Assembly: GCA_963825415.1 (NCBI GenBank)
Contig: CAWGTD010000014.1
Coordinates: 1 to 64,000 of the forward strand
From: BP-464 sp963825415
Lineage (GTDB): Bacteria; Actinomycetota; Thermoleophilia; Solirubrobacterales; Solirubrobacteraceae
Reading direction: 5' to 3'
DNA length: 64,000 nt
The translations under genes and the position numbers were made by a program. The notes beneath the pieces are model-generated. The model saw only the letters and a list, made by a program, of their open reading frames with translations. It was not told the origin of the DNA and ran no database searches. The first letter of the stretch is position 1. Each line of letters begins with the position of its first letter. Positions 16,464 to 27,268 of this stretch are shown here, one piece after another.

Positions 16464-17284
16464 GGGACTCCTTCCAGCAGGAGGGAGAGATCGAGCGCCG
16501 GGGCGGAGTGGGTCAGTGCGCCGACCGATATCCAGTCTAGCCCCGAAACCGCCTTCTCCCGGACGGATTCGAGCGTCATTCCGCCACTTCCCTCGAGCTC
16601 CGCGCGGCCGCCCACCTGGTCCACCGCGGCGCGCAGCTCGTCGGGCGTCATGTTGTCGAGCAGGATCCGCGGCGCCCCCGCCTCCAGCGCCTCGGCGATC
16701 TCCTCGGCGGTCCGGCACTCGACCTCCAGCGGGAGGTCTCCGAACGCTTCCCGTGCGCGCCGCACCGCCTCGCCCACGCCGCCCGCGGCGGCGGCGTGGT
16801 TCTCCTTGATCAGGACCATGTCGAACAGGCCGAAGCGATGGTTGTGTCCACCGCCAGCCCGCACCGCGGCCTTCTCGAGGGCCCGTAGCCCGGGCGTCGT
16901 CTTGCGGGTGTCGAGGATCCGGACGCCCGTCCCCTCGACCGCTTTCACATAGCGAGCGGTGAGCGTGGCGATCCCGCTCAGCCGCTGGAGGAAGTTCAGC
17001 GCGGTGCGCTCGGCGGCCAGGAGCGCCCGGGTGGATCCGGTCGCTCGCAGGACCGGCCCGCCTTCGCTCCACTCGCCCTCCGGCGCGAGCCGCTCGAGCT
17101 CGACCTCGCGGTCGAGTTGTCGGAACGCGACCTCGGCGACGTCGAGACCGAACAGGACGCCCGGCGCCTTCTGCGTGACGGTGGCGATCCCGCGCGCCCG
17201 TTCTCCAACCGTGACCTCGGAGGTCACGTCGCCGGCGCCGATGTCCTCCTCCAGCGCCCGGCGGACGATGTCGTCGAGCTCCAT
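16460..17284 (-). CDS. nadC: Nicotinate-nucleotide pyrophosphorylase
   Basis: A 274-residue quinolinate phosphoribosyltransferase. Family motifs run in order: EDIGAGDVTSE, AERTALNFLQRLSGIAT, LDTRKTTPGLR, GGGHNHRFGLFDMVLIKENH, VECRTAEE, LDNM and ELEGSGGM. Length normal. First gene of a nadC-nadA pair. The ATG at 17284 lies only 19 bp from the ATG of the divergent gene at 17304, so the promoters must overlap the coding starts. Confidence 0.96.
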   Translation of the reverse strand: MELDDIVRRALEEDIGAGDVTSEVTVGERARGIATVTQKAPGVLFGLDVAEVAFRQLDREVELERLAPEGEWSEGGPVLRATGSTRALLAAERTALNFLQRLSGIATLTARYVKAVEGTGVRILDTRKTTPGLRALEKAAVRAGGGHNHRFGLFDMVLIKENHAAAAGGVGEAVRRAREAFGDLPLEVECRTAEEIAEALEAGAPRILLDNMTPDELRAAVDQVGGRAELEGSGGMTLESVREKAVSGLDWISVGALTHSAPALDLSLLLEGVP

Positions 17285-17303
17285 CGTCAGGCACTCTAAG
17301 GCG

Positions 17304-17841
17304 ATGGCCGTGCCCGATCTCGATGTCCTGCTGCCGGGCGCGGTCATCCGGACGCGGCATCGGCGCGAGTCGCGCGCCGACCCGGCGGCACTGTGGCAGG
17401 CCGCCGAGCAGCTGCGACTGCGCGACACGCGGACCCTCGGCCGGATGGTGCGCTGGCGCATCCCGGGCGTGCCGAACGAGCAGACCTTCGGCGAGCTCTT
17501 CCGGGCGCACCCGTTCACCGTGCTCGACGAGGGCGAGCACTGGCTGGTCTCGGGGCTGGTCGGCCGCATCTGGACGCTCGAACGCGACTACCCGCGGCTC
17601 GCCGACGCCGCGGAGTTCAGGGACTGGGACCGCTCCGACACCGCGCGGGTGCTCTTCGCCCATTGGGTCGAGCCCACGCCCGGCGGCAGCGCGCTGATCA
17701 GCGAGGCGCGGGTGGCGCCTGTCGGGCGCCGCGCGACGGTGCGGCTGCGCGCGTTGTGGGCGGTCGTCGGGCGCTTCGAACGGCTCATCGGCGGCGAGGC
17801 GCTGCGCGTCGCGGCCCGGCGCGCCGAGGCGGCGTCACTGA
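17304..17841 (+). CDS. Unrecognised cytoplasmic protein, possible lipid-binding fold
   Basis: Begins MAVPDLDVLLPGAVIRTRHRR and contains FGELFRAHPFTVLDEGEHWLVSGLVGRIW, RDWDRSDTARVLFAHWVEP and TVRLRALWAVVGRFERLIGGEAL. The alternation of strand-like and helix-like segments recalls SRPBCC or DUF2867-type proteins, but I cannot name a family. In the given frame it does not stop until 18221, deep inside the next gene. One frame over there is a stop at 17839-17841, right where family-like sequence ends and AT-rich intergenic DNA begins, so a frameshift near 17835 is likely. Divergent from nadC. Confidence 0.5.
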
Positions 17842-17947
17842 CACTCCTTTTCATGAGGTTTTGCAGGCAAAAAATCGAAGTAACCGCCGCCGACGCCCGG
17901 AGTACCATCGGCACCGTTTTCCCCACCCCCATCGGAAAGGGGTTCGA

Positions 17948-18637
17948 ATGTTCGATCCGACGAGCCGGCGGTTTGCCGGCATGGCGGGCCTGCTGTTCGT
18001 GGCGATCTTCCTGGTCGCCCTCGTTGCCTTCCTTCCCTCCGGGCTGCCGAACTCCGGCGAGCCGGGATCGAAGGTCGTCTCCTACGTCACCGAGCACCGC
18101 GGCGCATTGCTCACCTCGGCCTTCCTCCAGGGCCTGGCGATCATCCCGTTCCTCGCGTTCCTCGCGGCAGTCGTCGGGATGCTCCGGCGCGCCGAGGGCG
18201 ACCGTGGGGGCTGGTCGCTGATGGCCGCCGTGGGCGGCGTCGCCGGTTCCGCGGTGGTGCTCGTGGCCTGTGCGGTCGGGGCGATCATGGTCTATCGCGC
18301 CTCGGCCGGCGACGAAGCGCTCGCTCGGACGCTGCTGGACGCCAACACGATCGTCTTCGCGATGTCGGGCTTCCCGGCCGCGGTGTTCCTGTTCGCCGCC
18401 TCCCAGGGCCTCGCGGCCACGGGCCTGGTCGCCCGCTGGGTCGCGCCGCTCGGGATGTTGGTCGCGCTCCTCCAGATCGTCGGCGCAGCCGCGCTCGCCG
18501 ACGGCGACGGGTTCTTCTCGCCGCAGGGCGCGTTCAGCTACATCGCCGCGATCGCGTTCATGGTCTGGGTGCTCGTCGTCGCGGGATCGCTCGTCCGCGA
18601 GCAGTCCGCGGTCGCGGCCTCGCCCGCCACCGCATAG
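17948..18637 (+). CDS. Six-TM integral membrane protein, unknown function
   Basis: A 229-residue protein with about six hydrophobic segments (first at residues 9-32, last near 195-217). The loop GLPNSGEPGSKVVSYVTEHRG and the order of helices resemble DUF4386-type bacterial membrane proteins, but this is a weak match by eye. ATG at 17948 follows GGAAAGGGG, a good ribosome-binding site, and a ~100-bp AT-richer upstream stretch that probably holds its promoter. Convergent with the decarboxylase gene. Confidence 0.7.
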   Translation: MFDPTSRRFAGMAGLLFVAIFLVALVAFLPSGLPNSGEPGSKVVSYVTEHRGALLTSAFLQGLAIIPFLAFLAAVVGMLRRAEGDRGGWSLMAAVGGVAGSAVVLVACAVGAIMVYRASAGDEALARTLLDANTIVFAMSGFPAAVFLFAASQGLAATGLVARWVAPLGMLVALLQIVGAAALADGDGFFSPQGAFSYIAAIAFMVWVLVVAGSLVREQSAVAASPATA

Positions 18638-18660
18638 ATCGACTGAAGCGCAGCGCGGGG

Positions 18661-20139
18661 TCAGCGCCCGGCGAGCACGTGGATCGTGCCGAAGGCCGGG
18701 TCGCTGGCCCCGTGTAGCCGCGCGCCGCTGGCAACCAGCTCGCGCAGATACGCCACCGTCTCCGCGGTGATCAGCTCGCCCGGCAGCAGCGCGGGGATCC
18801 CCGGCGGATAGCCGGCGATCGACTCGCACGAGACGCGACCCACGGCGTCGTCGATCGCGACCTCCTCGGCTTCGCCCAGGAAGGCCTCGCGCGGGGTCAC
18901 AGCCATCTCGTTCTCCAGCGCACCCGGAGCGCGGACGAGCGCCTCGGTCGAACCCTCGATCGAGATGCGCTTGACGGTCTCGTCGACGTCTCCGGCCATC
19001 CGCTCCAGGACCGAGGTCGACTCGGCGACCCCGACGACGAACACCACCGTGGCGTGCGTGGCGAGCTCGGGCTGGACGTCGTAGGCGCGCCGCAGCGCCT
19101 CGGCGACCTCGTAGCCCGAGCGGCCGGTTCCGCGCACGTCGAGCACGATGCGCATCGGGTCCCAGCCCGCCACGCCCGGCCGGCCCACGAGCTCGGGCCC
19201 GATCAGCGCGACGCCCGGGACCATCGCCAGCTTCTCGCGCACGCGCTCGACGGCGGCGAGCGTCTCGTGCAGCAGCGCCTCGCCATGGACCGCGAGCTGG
19301 CGGCGCGCGGCGTCCAGCGAACCGAGCAGCAGCGAGCTGGGCGACGTGCAGCGCACGAGCCGTATCGCCCGCCCCACGGCGCCGATGTCGATCCGTCCGG
19401 TGTCGGCGACGTGGAGCATCGCGCTCTGGGTGAGGCTGCCGACGATCTTGTGCGTCGAGGTCAGGACCGCGTCGGCGCCGACTGCCATCGCCGAGCCCGG
19501 CACGTCCGGATGGAAGCCCAGGTGCGGGCCCCACGCCTGGTCGACGACGAGCGGCACGCCGGCGGCGTGCGTTACCTCGGCGCAGCCCTCGACGTCGGCC
19601 ACCATCCCGTAGTACGTCGGCGAGACGACGAACACCGCGCGGGCTTCGGGGGCTCCTGCCAGCGCGCGCTCGAGCGCCTCGGGCGTGACCCCGTGGGCCA
19701 TGCCGAGCTCCTGGTCGTACTCGGGCGCGACGAACGTGGGCACGCCGCCGCTCAGGACGAGGCCGTCGACCAGCGACGCGTGCGAGTTGCGCTGGGCGAC
19801 CACGCGCGCGCCGAGCGGGGCGAGGACGAGACACAGGGCGTGGTTGCCCTGCGTCGCGCCGTTGGTCAAGAACCACGTGCGAGCGGCGCCGTAGGCCTCG
19901 GCTGCCAGCGCCTCGGCGCGCTCGTAGGGCGTCGGCGACGGCCCGAGGTCGATCCCCTCGATGTCCTGTGGCACGTCGACGGCCAGCGCGCGGTCGCCCA
20001 GCGCGAAGCGCAGCCCCGGATCGGCCCCCGAACCACCCTTGTGGCCGGGTACGTGAAAGCGTCCCGAGCCGCGGAAGCCGTAGGCCACCAGCGCGTCGAG
20101 ATAGGGCGCGGTGGGCTGCTCGCTGGGCTCAGACGCCAT
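18661..20139 (-). CDS. Orn/Lys/Arg decarboxylase-like PLP enzyme
   Basis: A 492-residue fold-type I PLP enzyme of the small, SpeA-like Orn/Lys/Arg decarboxylase group found in Gram-positives. FHVPGHKGG at the N-terminus is the group signature; LTSTHK contains the Schiff-base lysine (K231); LVVDQAWGPHLGF carries the PLP-contacting aspartate. The C-terminal domain with GYPPGIPALLPGE is complete. It would make a polyamine (agmatine, cadaverine or putrescine), but the substrate cannot be told. It lies 24 bp downstream of the mau-like cassette on the same strand. If co-transcribed, an amine-producing enzyme would sit beside an amine-dehydrogenase-like cassette. Confidence 0.88.
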   Translation of the reverse strand: MASEPSEQPTAPYLDALVAYGFRGSGRFHVPGHKGGSGADPGLRFALGDRALAVDVPQDIEGIDLGPSPTPYERAEALAAEAYGAARTWFLTNGATQGNHALCLVLAPLGARVVAQRNSHASLVDGLVLSGGVPTFVAPEYDQELGMAHGVTPEALERALAGAPEARAVFVVSPTYYGMVADVEGCAEVTHAAGVPLVVDQAWGPHLGFHPDVPGSAMAVGADAVLTSTHKIVGSLTQSAMLHVADTGRIDIGAVGRAIRLVRCTSPSSLLLGSLDAARRQLAVHGEALLHETLAAVERVREKLAMVPGVALIGPELVGRPGVAGWDPMRIVLDVRGTGRSGYEVAEALRRAYDVQPELATHATVVFVVGVAESTSVLERMAGDVDETVKRISIEGSTEALVRAPGALENEMAVTPREAFLGEAEEVAIDDAVGRVSCESIAGYPPGIPALLPGELITAETVAYLRELVASGARLHGASDPAFGTIHVLAGR

Positions 20140-20163
20140 GCGCGCGCAGCCTATCCCCCGCGA

Positions 20164-21669
20164 CTACCGAGACATCGACGAGATCCTCGGGTGCCCGCGC
20201 GCGTCGGCGGGCAGGCGCGTGACGTAGGCGGCGTCGGGGCCGAGGGCGGTCGTCCAGAGGATCCCCCGTAGCGACGACGTCGGCAGCCCGCGGCAGAGGC
20301 TCGCCCCGTTGTACGCCCGCGTGTATCCGCGTTGATAGCCGCGATCGCGGATGGTGATCGAGCGCGTTCGCAGCAGCACGCGGTCGTGTCGGGCCGCCCG
20401 ATCGACGCGGCCCAGCCGCAGTTCCTGCACGCATCTGGTCGCGCGCACGTACAGCAGCCTGCCGTCGCGAAGCGAGGGCGCGCTCAGCTGCTCGCCGTAC
20501 CCCGCCCGGCGCACCGTGCGATGCCGGCCCGTGCGGAGGTTCACGACGACGACGCGGCTGTGATGCGGGCCCGCGACGCCGAGCGCCAGCATGTCGCCCC
20601 AGACGGACGGGCGACTGAGATGGGTCGTGATCGCCCGCGGCGCGTAGAAGGTCGTCGGCAGGCCGGATGCATTCAGGCGCGCGGCGCCGACGATCTGCCT
20701 GCCCTGCGGCGAGGTCGTGCGGTAGGCGAGCCAGCGGCTGCCCACCGCCAGCGCGTCGACGCCCGGCAGCGGGAAGGTCACGACGGTCGTGAGCGTGTCG
20801 CGCCGGGCGAGGGTGACCGTCGCTCCGTCATGCCAGATGATCCAGCCACCGCCGACGGCCGGATGGGTACCCGGCAGCGTGACCGCGGCGGCGTCGCCGC
20901 GCCGCAACTGCCCGTGGCCGTCGCGCTGGAAGACGAGGTCCGAGCCGCTGACGCTCGGGTCGGATGCCGGCGCCGGCGGCGCCTCGGCGGCCGCGGCGCC
21001 GGCCACCGGCACCACCAGCACGGCGGCCACCAGCAGCACCGCGCCGTCGAGTCTGCGCAGGCCGGCCAGGAGCGGCCGCTGCGCCATGTCGGTGAGGAAC
21101 GCCTGCGTGCTCTCGGCGCCGTAGGTCGGAGCGAGCACGAGCACGGGCAGCGCGCGCCCCGCGCCGAAGGCCACGCCCGTTGCCAACCCGAGGCCGGGCT
21201 CGCCCAGCAGCAGCGCCCCGGCCAGCAGCGCCCACATCGCGTAGCTCAGCAGGTAGGTCGTGAAGCCGAGGCCGAGCAGCCACCCGTAGAGCACGCCCGT
21301 GACGGGCAACGGAAGGCGCCAGCGCACGCGCTCGGGCACCTGGGCGGGAATCTGGGGCACGACGCGCGCGAAACGCCAGTCGCCGACCGCGCAGGCGACC
21401 GCCACGACGACCAGCAGCGCCGCCGGCACCATGCTGCCGTCGAAGCCGAGCGCGGCTCCCGCAAGCGCGGCGCCTCCGAAGGTCGCCAGACCGCCCGCGA
21501 GCGCCGCGAGGGCGAAGGCCACCGCCGCGGCGAGGACCGTGCGCCGCCGCGCCCCACGCCCCATCGCGGAGCCGAGCGTCTCGACCGTCGAAAGGCCGCA
21601 CGGAGACCACGTGCCCGTCAGCCCGGCGAGGAACGCCGTCACGCCGAGTGCCACGCCGACGCCTAGCAC
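20164..21669 (-). CDS. MauF/DsbD-like membrane domain fused to beta-propeller-like domain
   Basis: A 501-residue protein. Residues 1-~235 have six or so hydrophobic helices and resemble CcdA/DsbD/MauF-type thiol-electron carriers: WSPCGLSTVETLG holds C24 in the first helix, and C93 sits in VACAVGDW in a later helix. A signal-like helix and AAAAEAPPAPA linker lead into residues ~245-501, made of repeated strand pairs (GGGWIIWHDGATVTLARRD, GSRWLAYRTTS, WGDMLALGVAG, DGRLLYVRA, RGILWTTALGPDAAYV), i.e. a propeller-like domain with C-terminal Cys. GTG at 21669 overlaps the MauA-like stop (GTGCTAG). The MADH heavy chain MauB is a seven-bladed propeller, so this may combine MauF- and MauB-like parts; homology of the propeller to MauB is not shown. 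Confidence 0.65.
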   Translation of the reverse strand: MLGVGVALGVTAFLAGLTGTWSPCGLSTVETLGSAMGRGARRRTVLAAAVAFALAALAGGLATFGGAALAGAALGFDGSMVPAALLVVVAVACAVGDWRFARVVPQIPAQVPERVRWRLPLPVTGVLYGWLLGLGFTTYLLSYAMWALLAGALLLGEPGLGLATGVAFGAGRALPVLVLAPTYGAESTQAFLTDMAQRPLLAGLRRLDGAVLLVAAVLVVPVAGAAAAEAPPAPASDPSVSGSDLVFQRDGHGQLRRGDAAAVTLPGTHPAVGGGWIIWHDGATVTLARRDTLTTVVTFPLPGVDALAVGSRWLAYRTTSPQGRQIVGAARLNASGLPTTFYAPRAITTHLSRPSVWGDMLALGVAGPHHSRVVVVNLRTGRHRTVRRAGYGEQLSAPSLRDGRLLYVRATRCVQELRLGRVDRAARHDRVLLRTRSITIRDRGYQRGYTRAYNGASLCRGLPTSSLRGILWTTALGPDAAYVTRLPADARGHPRISSMSR

Positions 21670-22250
21670 GGGATCTTCGTGTCCCGGTACATCACGCAGA
21701 AGACCTTGCGGCCGCGGTAGCAGTACCCGGTCAGCGCGCCGTCCCCGTTGATCCTGCGCCGGACGTAGCCACAGCAGTCGACCAGGCTGCGCACCTGGCC
21801 GCCGCAGCAGCGGTGCCACGAGCCGTCCACGTACGGACGGAAGTCGTAGCGCTCGCCGACGGCCGCGCACAGCCGGCTGCGCGGCACGGGCGGCAGCGGC
21901 CGGCCGTCGGGGTCGGTGAGCAACCGGGCGTCCTCGTCGACCGGCCGGCCCTCGTCGTCGACGCGCCGACCGAGATCGTCCACCCGCACACCGTCGCGCG
22001 CGCGCAGCGGCCGTCCCTGGCGATCGATACGTGGAAGCCCCGTCGGGTGCGGGCAGTTGCCCGTCGTGTACAGGTGTCCGCAGAAGTTCGTGTAGGCCTC
22101 CGCCGGATCGGCGCCGGCGAGCCGCACGGCCGTCCCGGCTCCGGCGACCGCGACGAGTGCCTCGCTTACCCGCGCCAGGAAACCCCGCCGCGACGTCGCC
22201 GTGGCCAGGCGTTCCAGCGCCCTCTGGCGGTCAGGCGACGCCGGCGCCAT
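21663..22250 (-). CDS. Methylamine dehydrogenase light chain-like protein (MauA-like)
   Basis: A 195-residue exported Cys-rich protein. A twin-arginine-like leader (SRRGFLARVSEALVAVAG) is as in true MauA. Ten cysteines follow: C57, C66, C128, C148, C149, C159, C160, C177, C185, C195. The core GSWHRCCGG...LVDCCGY matches the MADH light-chain region around TTQ Trp57 (SWVASCYN...RDCCGY), so W145 is the likely counterpart. The position of the partner Trp108 (IIWCFG) reads TGYCYRG, i.e. tyrosine. Between C66 and C128 is an Asp/Gly/Arg-rich repeat (GRPL, DDLGRRVDDEGRPVDED). ATG at 22250 overlaps the end of the upstream gene by 20 bp. TTQ formation in the known way looks impossible. Confidence 0.72.
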   Translation of the reverse strand: MAPASPDRQRALERLATATSRRGFLARVSEALVAVAGAGTAVRLAGADPAEAYTNFCGHLYTTGNCPHPTGLPRIDRQGRPLRARDGVRVDDLGRRVDDEGRPVDEDARLLTDPDGRPLPPVPRSRLCAAVGERYDFRPYVDGSWHRCCGGQVRSLVDCCGYVRRRINGDGALTGYCYRGRKVFCVMYRDTKIPC

Positions 22251-23118
22251 TTCCCGCGCGCCGTGCCGCGGTGGCGACGACGCTCTCGAGTTGCGGCAGG
22301 CCGTTGAAGGTCCCCTTCGCGAGGACGTCGCCTTCGGGCCCCAGGACCACCGCGTAGGGGCTGCCGGGGACGTCGAACGCGGCCCATGCCGCCGGGTCGC
22401 GCTCCTCGTCGAGCTCGGCGATCGTCAGCCAGCTGTCGCGCCTCAGCAGCTCGATCGCCGGGCCGAGATCGGCGCACATCGGGCAGCCGGCGGAGGTGAA
22501 GATCGCGACGGCGAGCCCGGCGACCGGCGTGTCGCCGAACCAACGCGGCAGATCGTGGCGCGCGCCCAGCTCGGGGCCCTCGCCGTCGAGCTCGAGCGCC
22601 GACTGGCCTCCCAGCCGCACCCGCAGCACCCCCAGCTCCCGTGCGAGCGCCAGCACGGCGACCGCAAGTCCCGCCACGGCGATCACGAGCACGCCGATCA
22701 GCACCAGCTCGATCGTTTCGCGCGACGGCGTGCCGTCCGGCGCCAGCGCCGCGACCGCCGCCGCCGTTCCCAGCGCGACGTTGCGCGCGACGGCGCCGGT
22801 CGAGATGCGGCCGTGCGCGCCGAAGCATCCGCACGGCAGCCCGCGACCACCGCGTCGCCATGCGCGCGCCAGCACGGCGGCCGTGGCGAGCAGGAACGCC
22901 GCTGCGACCAGGAGCGCCGCGCGCGAGCCCAGCAGCGCGCCCACCCCACATGCGGCTTCAACGACAACGGTTGCGGCGAACACCGCCTTGGCCAGTCGCG
23001 GCCCGCGCACGCCGAGGTTCGCCAGGCCGGCCATGCTCTCGTGGCGCGCCGCGAGCTTGGCGCCGGACGCCCCGAGCAGCACCGCACCCACGAGGACCTG
23101 GAGGACGACCCGGGCCAC
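22231..23118 (-). CDS. MauE-MauD fusion: DoxX-like membrane part plus thioredoxin domain
   Basis: A 295-residue protein. Residues 1-~150 have about four TM helices with the MauE-type motif LPCGCFGAHG in the loop. A further TM helix (ELVLIGVLVIAVAGLAVAVLA) leads to a thioredoxin-like domain (~180-295) with active site TSAGCPMCADL and the cis-Pro region VPGSPYAVVLGPEG, as in MauD. In classical mau operons MauE and MauD are separate and needed for disulfide formation in MauA; here they are one chain next to a MauA-like gene. GTG at 23118, 7 bp after prfB, so likely in the prfB transcript. Confidence 0.78.
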   Translation of the reverse strand: MARVVLQVLVGAVLLGASGAKLAARHESMAGLANLGVRGPRLAKAVFAATVVVEAACGVGALLGSRAALLVAAAFLLATAAVLARAWRRGGRGLPCGCFGAHGRISTGAVARNVALGTAAAVAALAPDGTPSRETIELVLIGVLVIAVAGLAVAVLALARELGVLRVRLGGQSALELDGEGPELGARHDLPRWFGDTPVAGLAVAIFTSAGCPMCADLGPAIELLRRDSWLTIAELDEERDPAAWAAFDVPGSPYAVVLGPEGDVLAKGTFNGLPQLESVVATAARRAGNGAGVA

Positions 23119-23125
23119 CGGCGCG

Positions 23126-24223
23126 CTATCTACCCGCCGACCGCAGCAGCTCGGCGCGCACGAACCCGTCGAGCTCACCGTCGAGCACCGACTGGGCGTT
23201 GCCGACCTCGAAGTTCGTGCGGTGGTCCTTGACCATCGTGTACGGGTGCAGGACGTAGGAGCGGATCTGCGAGCCGAAGTTGACGTCCTGGCTGTCGCCC
23301 TTCTCCCGCGCCAGCTCCTCGGCGCGCTCGCGCTCACGCTGCTCGACGAGCTTGGAGCGCAGCATCTTCATCGCCGTCTCGCGGTTCTGTGTCTGCGAGC
23401 GCTCGTTCTGGCACTGCACGACGATGCCGGTGGGCCTGTGGGTGATCCGCACGGCCGAGTCGGTCTTGTTGACGTGCTGGCCGCCCGCGCCCGAGGCCCG
23501 GTATGTGTCGACCTGGAGGTCGTCGGGGTCGATTTCCACTTCCGCGGAATCCTCGATGACGGGCGCGACCTCGACGCCGGCGAAGCTCGTCTGGCGACGG
23601 TGCGCGGCGTCGAACGGGCTGAGGCGCACGAGCCGGTGCACGCCCTTCTCCGCCGAGTAGAGGCCGTAGGCGTTCTCGCCGCTGACGCGGAACGTCGCGG
23701 ACTTGATCCCCGCCTCCTCCCCCGGGCTCACCTCGAGCAGCTCGACGTTGAACCCACGCTTCTCGGCCCAGCGCATCTCCATGCGCAGGACCATCTCGGC
23801 CCAGTCCTGGGCGTCGGTTCCTCCCGCACCCGCGTTCACGGTGACCAGCGCGTCACCGGCGTCGTAGTGACCGGAGAACAGCCGTTCGAGCTCCAGCGCC
23901 GCGAGGCGATCCTCGACCGCGGCGAACTGGGTGTCGACCTCGGCGGCGATCGACTCGTCTTCGGCGGCCAGCTCGGCCAGCCCCTCGAGATCGTCGACGT
24001 CGGCCTCGAGCGAGCGGAACTCCTCGATCCGACGCGTCAGGCGCGAGTGCTCGGCCGACACCTTCGCCGCGCGCTCCTGGTCGTCCCAGAAGCCGGGCGC
24101 CCCCATCTGCTCCTCGAGCTCGCGCGCGCGGCCCTCGAGGGTCGCCGGATCGACGCTCGCGGCGAGCGGCTCGAGCTGCTCGCGGACGGCCGCAAGGCGC
24201 TGCGCTGTGGGGATCTCGGCCAT
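23126..24223 (-). CDS. prfB: Peptide chain release factor 2
   Basis: A 365-residue RF2 that ends translation at UGA and UAA. The anticodon-like tripeptide SPF (residues 202-204, VRLSPFDAAHRRQ) separates it from RF1, and GAGGQHVNKTDSAVRI holds the peptidyl-hydrolysis GGQ (247-249). ATG at 24223 gives MAEIPTAQRLAAVREQL. The frame is continuous, so the autoregulatory +1 programmed frameshift known from E. coli prfB is absent. Lies downstream of secA, as in Bacillus, and upstream of the mau-like genes. Confidence 0.96.
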   Translation of the reverse strand: MAEIPTAQRLAAVREQLEPLAASVDPATLEGRARELEEQMGAPGFWDDQERAAKVSAEHSRLTRRIEEFRSLEADVDDLEGLAELAAEDESIAAEVDTQFAAVEDRLAALELERLFSGHYDAGDALVTVNAGAGGTDAQDWAEMVLRMEMRWAEKRGFNVELLEVSPGEEAGIKSATFRVSGENAYGLYSAEKGVHRLVRLSPFDAAHRRQTSFAGVEVAPVIEDSAEVEIDPDDLQVDTYRASGAGGQHVNKTDSAVRITHRPTGIVVQCQNERSQTQNRETAMKMLRSKLVEQRERERAEELAREKGDSQDVNFGSQIRSYVLHPYTMVKDHRTNFEVGNAQSVLDGELDGFVRAELLRSAGR

Positions 24224-24295
24224 GTGCAGCCAAATATATGGACGCGTACCGGCCAACCTTCGGCGCACGTCCGCGTTCGTGTTGCTGGAGCGCCG

Positions 24296-24337
24296 AAAAA
24301 ACGCAGGTGACCGCGGCGGGGCGTCTTCAGGCGCCCC
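24296..24337 (-). terminator. Weak terminator-like hairpin between secA and prfB
   Basis: GGGGCG (24318-24323) pairs with CGCCCC (24332-24337). On the minus strand a T6 tract follows, but about 16 bases later (24301-24296), which is farther than a standard intrinsic terminator. It may attenuate secA transcription into prfB or have no function. Confidence 0.3.
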
Positions 24338-24352
24338 GTCGCCGTTGTCAGC

Positions 24353-27229
<2,877 letters not shown>

Positions 27230-27268
27230 CGGGTCAGCGTAGCAGTGGCCTGACGGCGGTTTTTGCGG

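Noticed and set aside
17935..17950. tRNA T-arm-like GGTTCGAAT
   Set aside because: No acceptor, D or anticodon arms around it; it is the ribosome-site and start region of the membrane-protein gene.
24150..24223. Programmed +1 frameshift in prfB
   Set aside because: The RF2 frame is continuous from MAEIPTAQR through the GGQ motif with no in-frame UGA.
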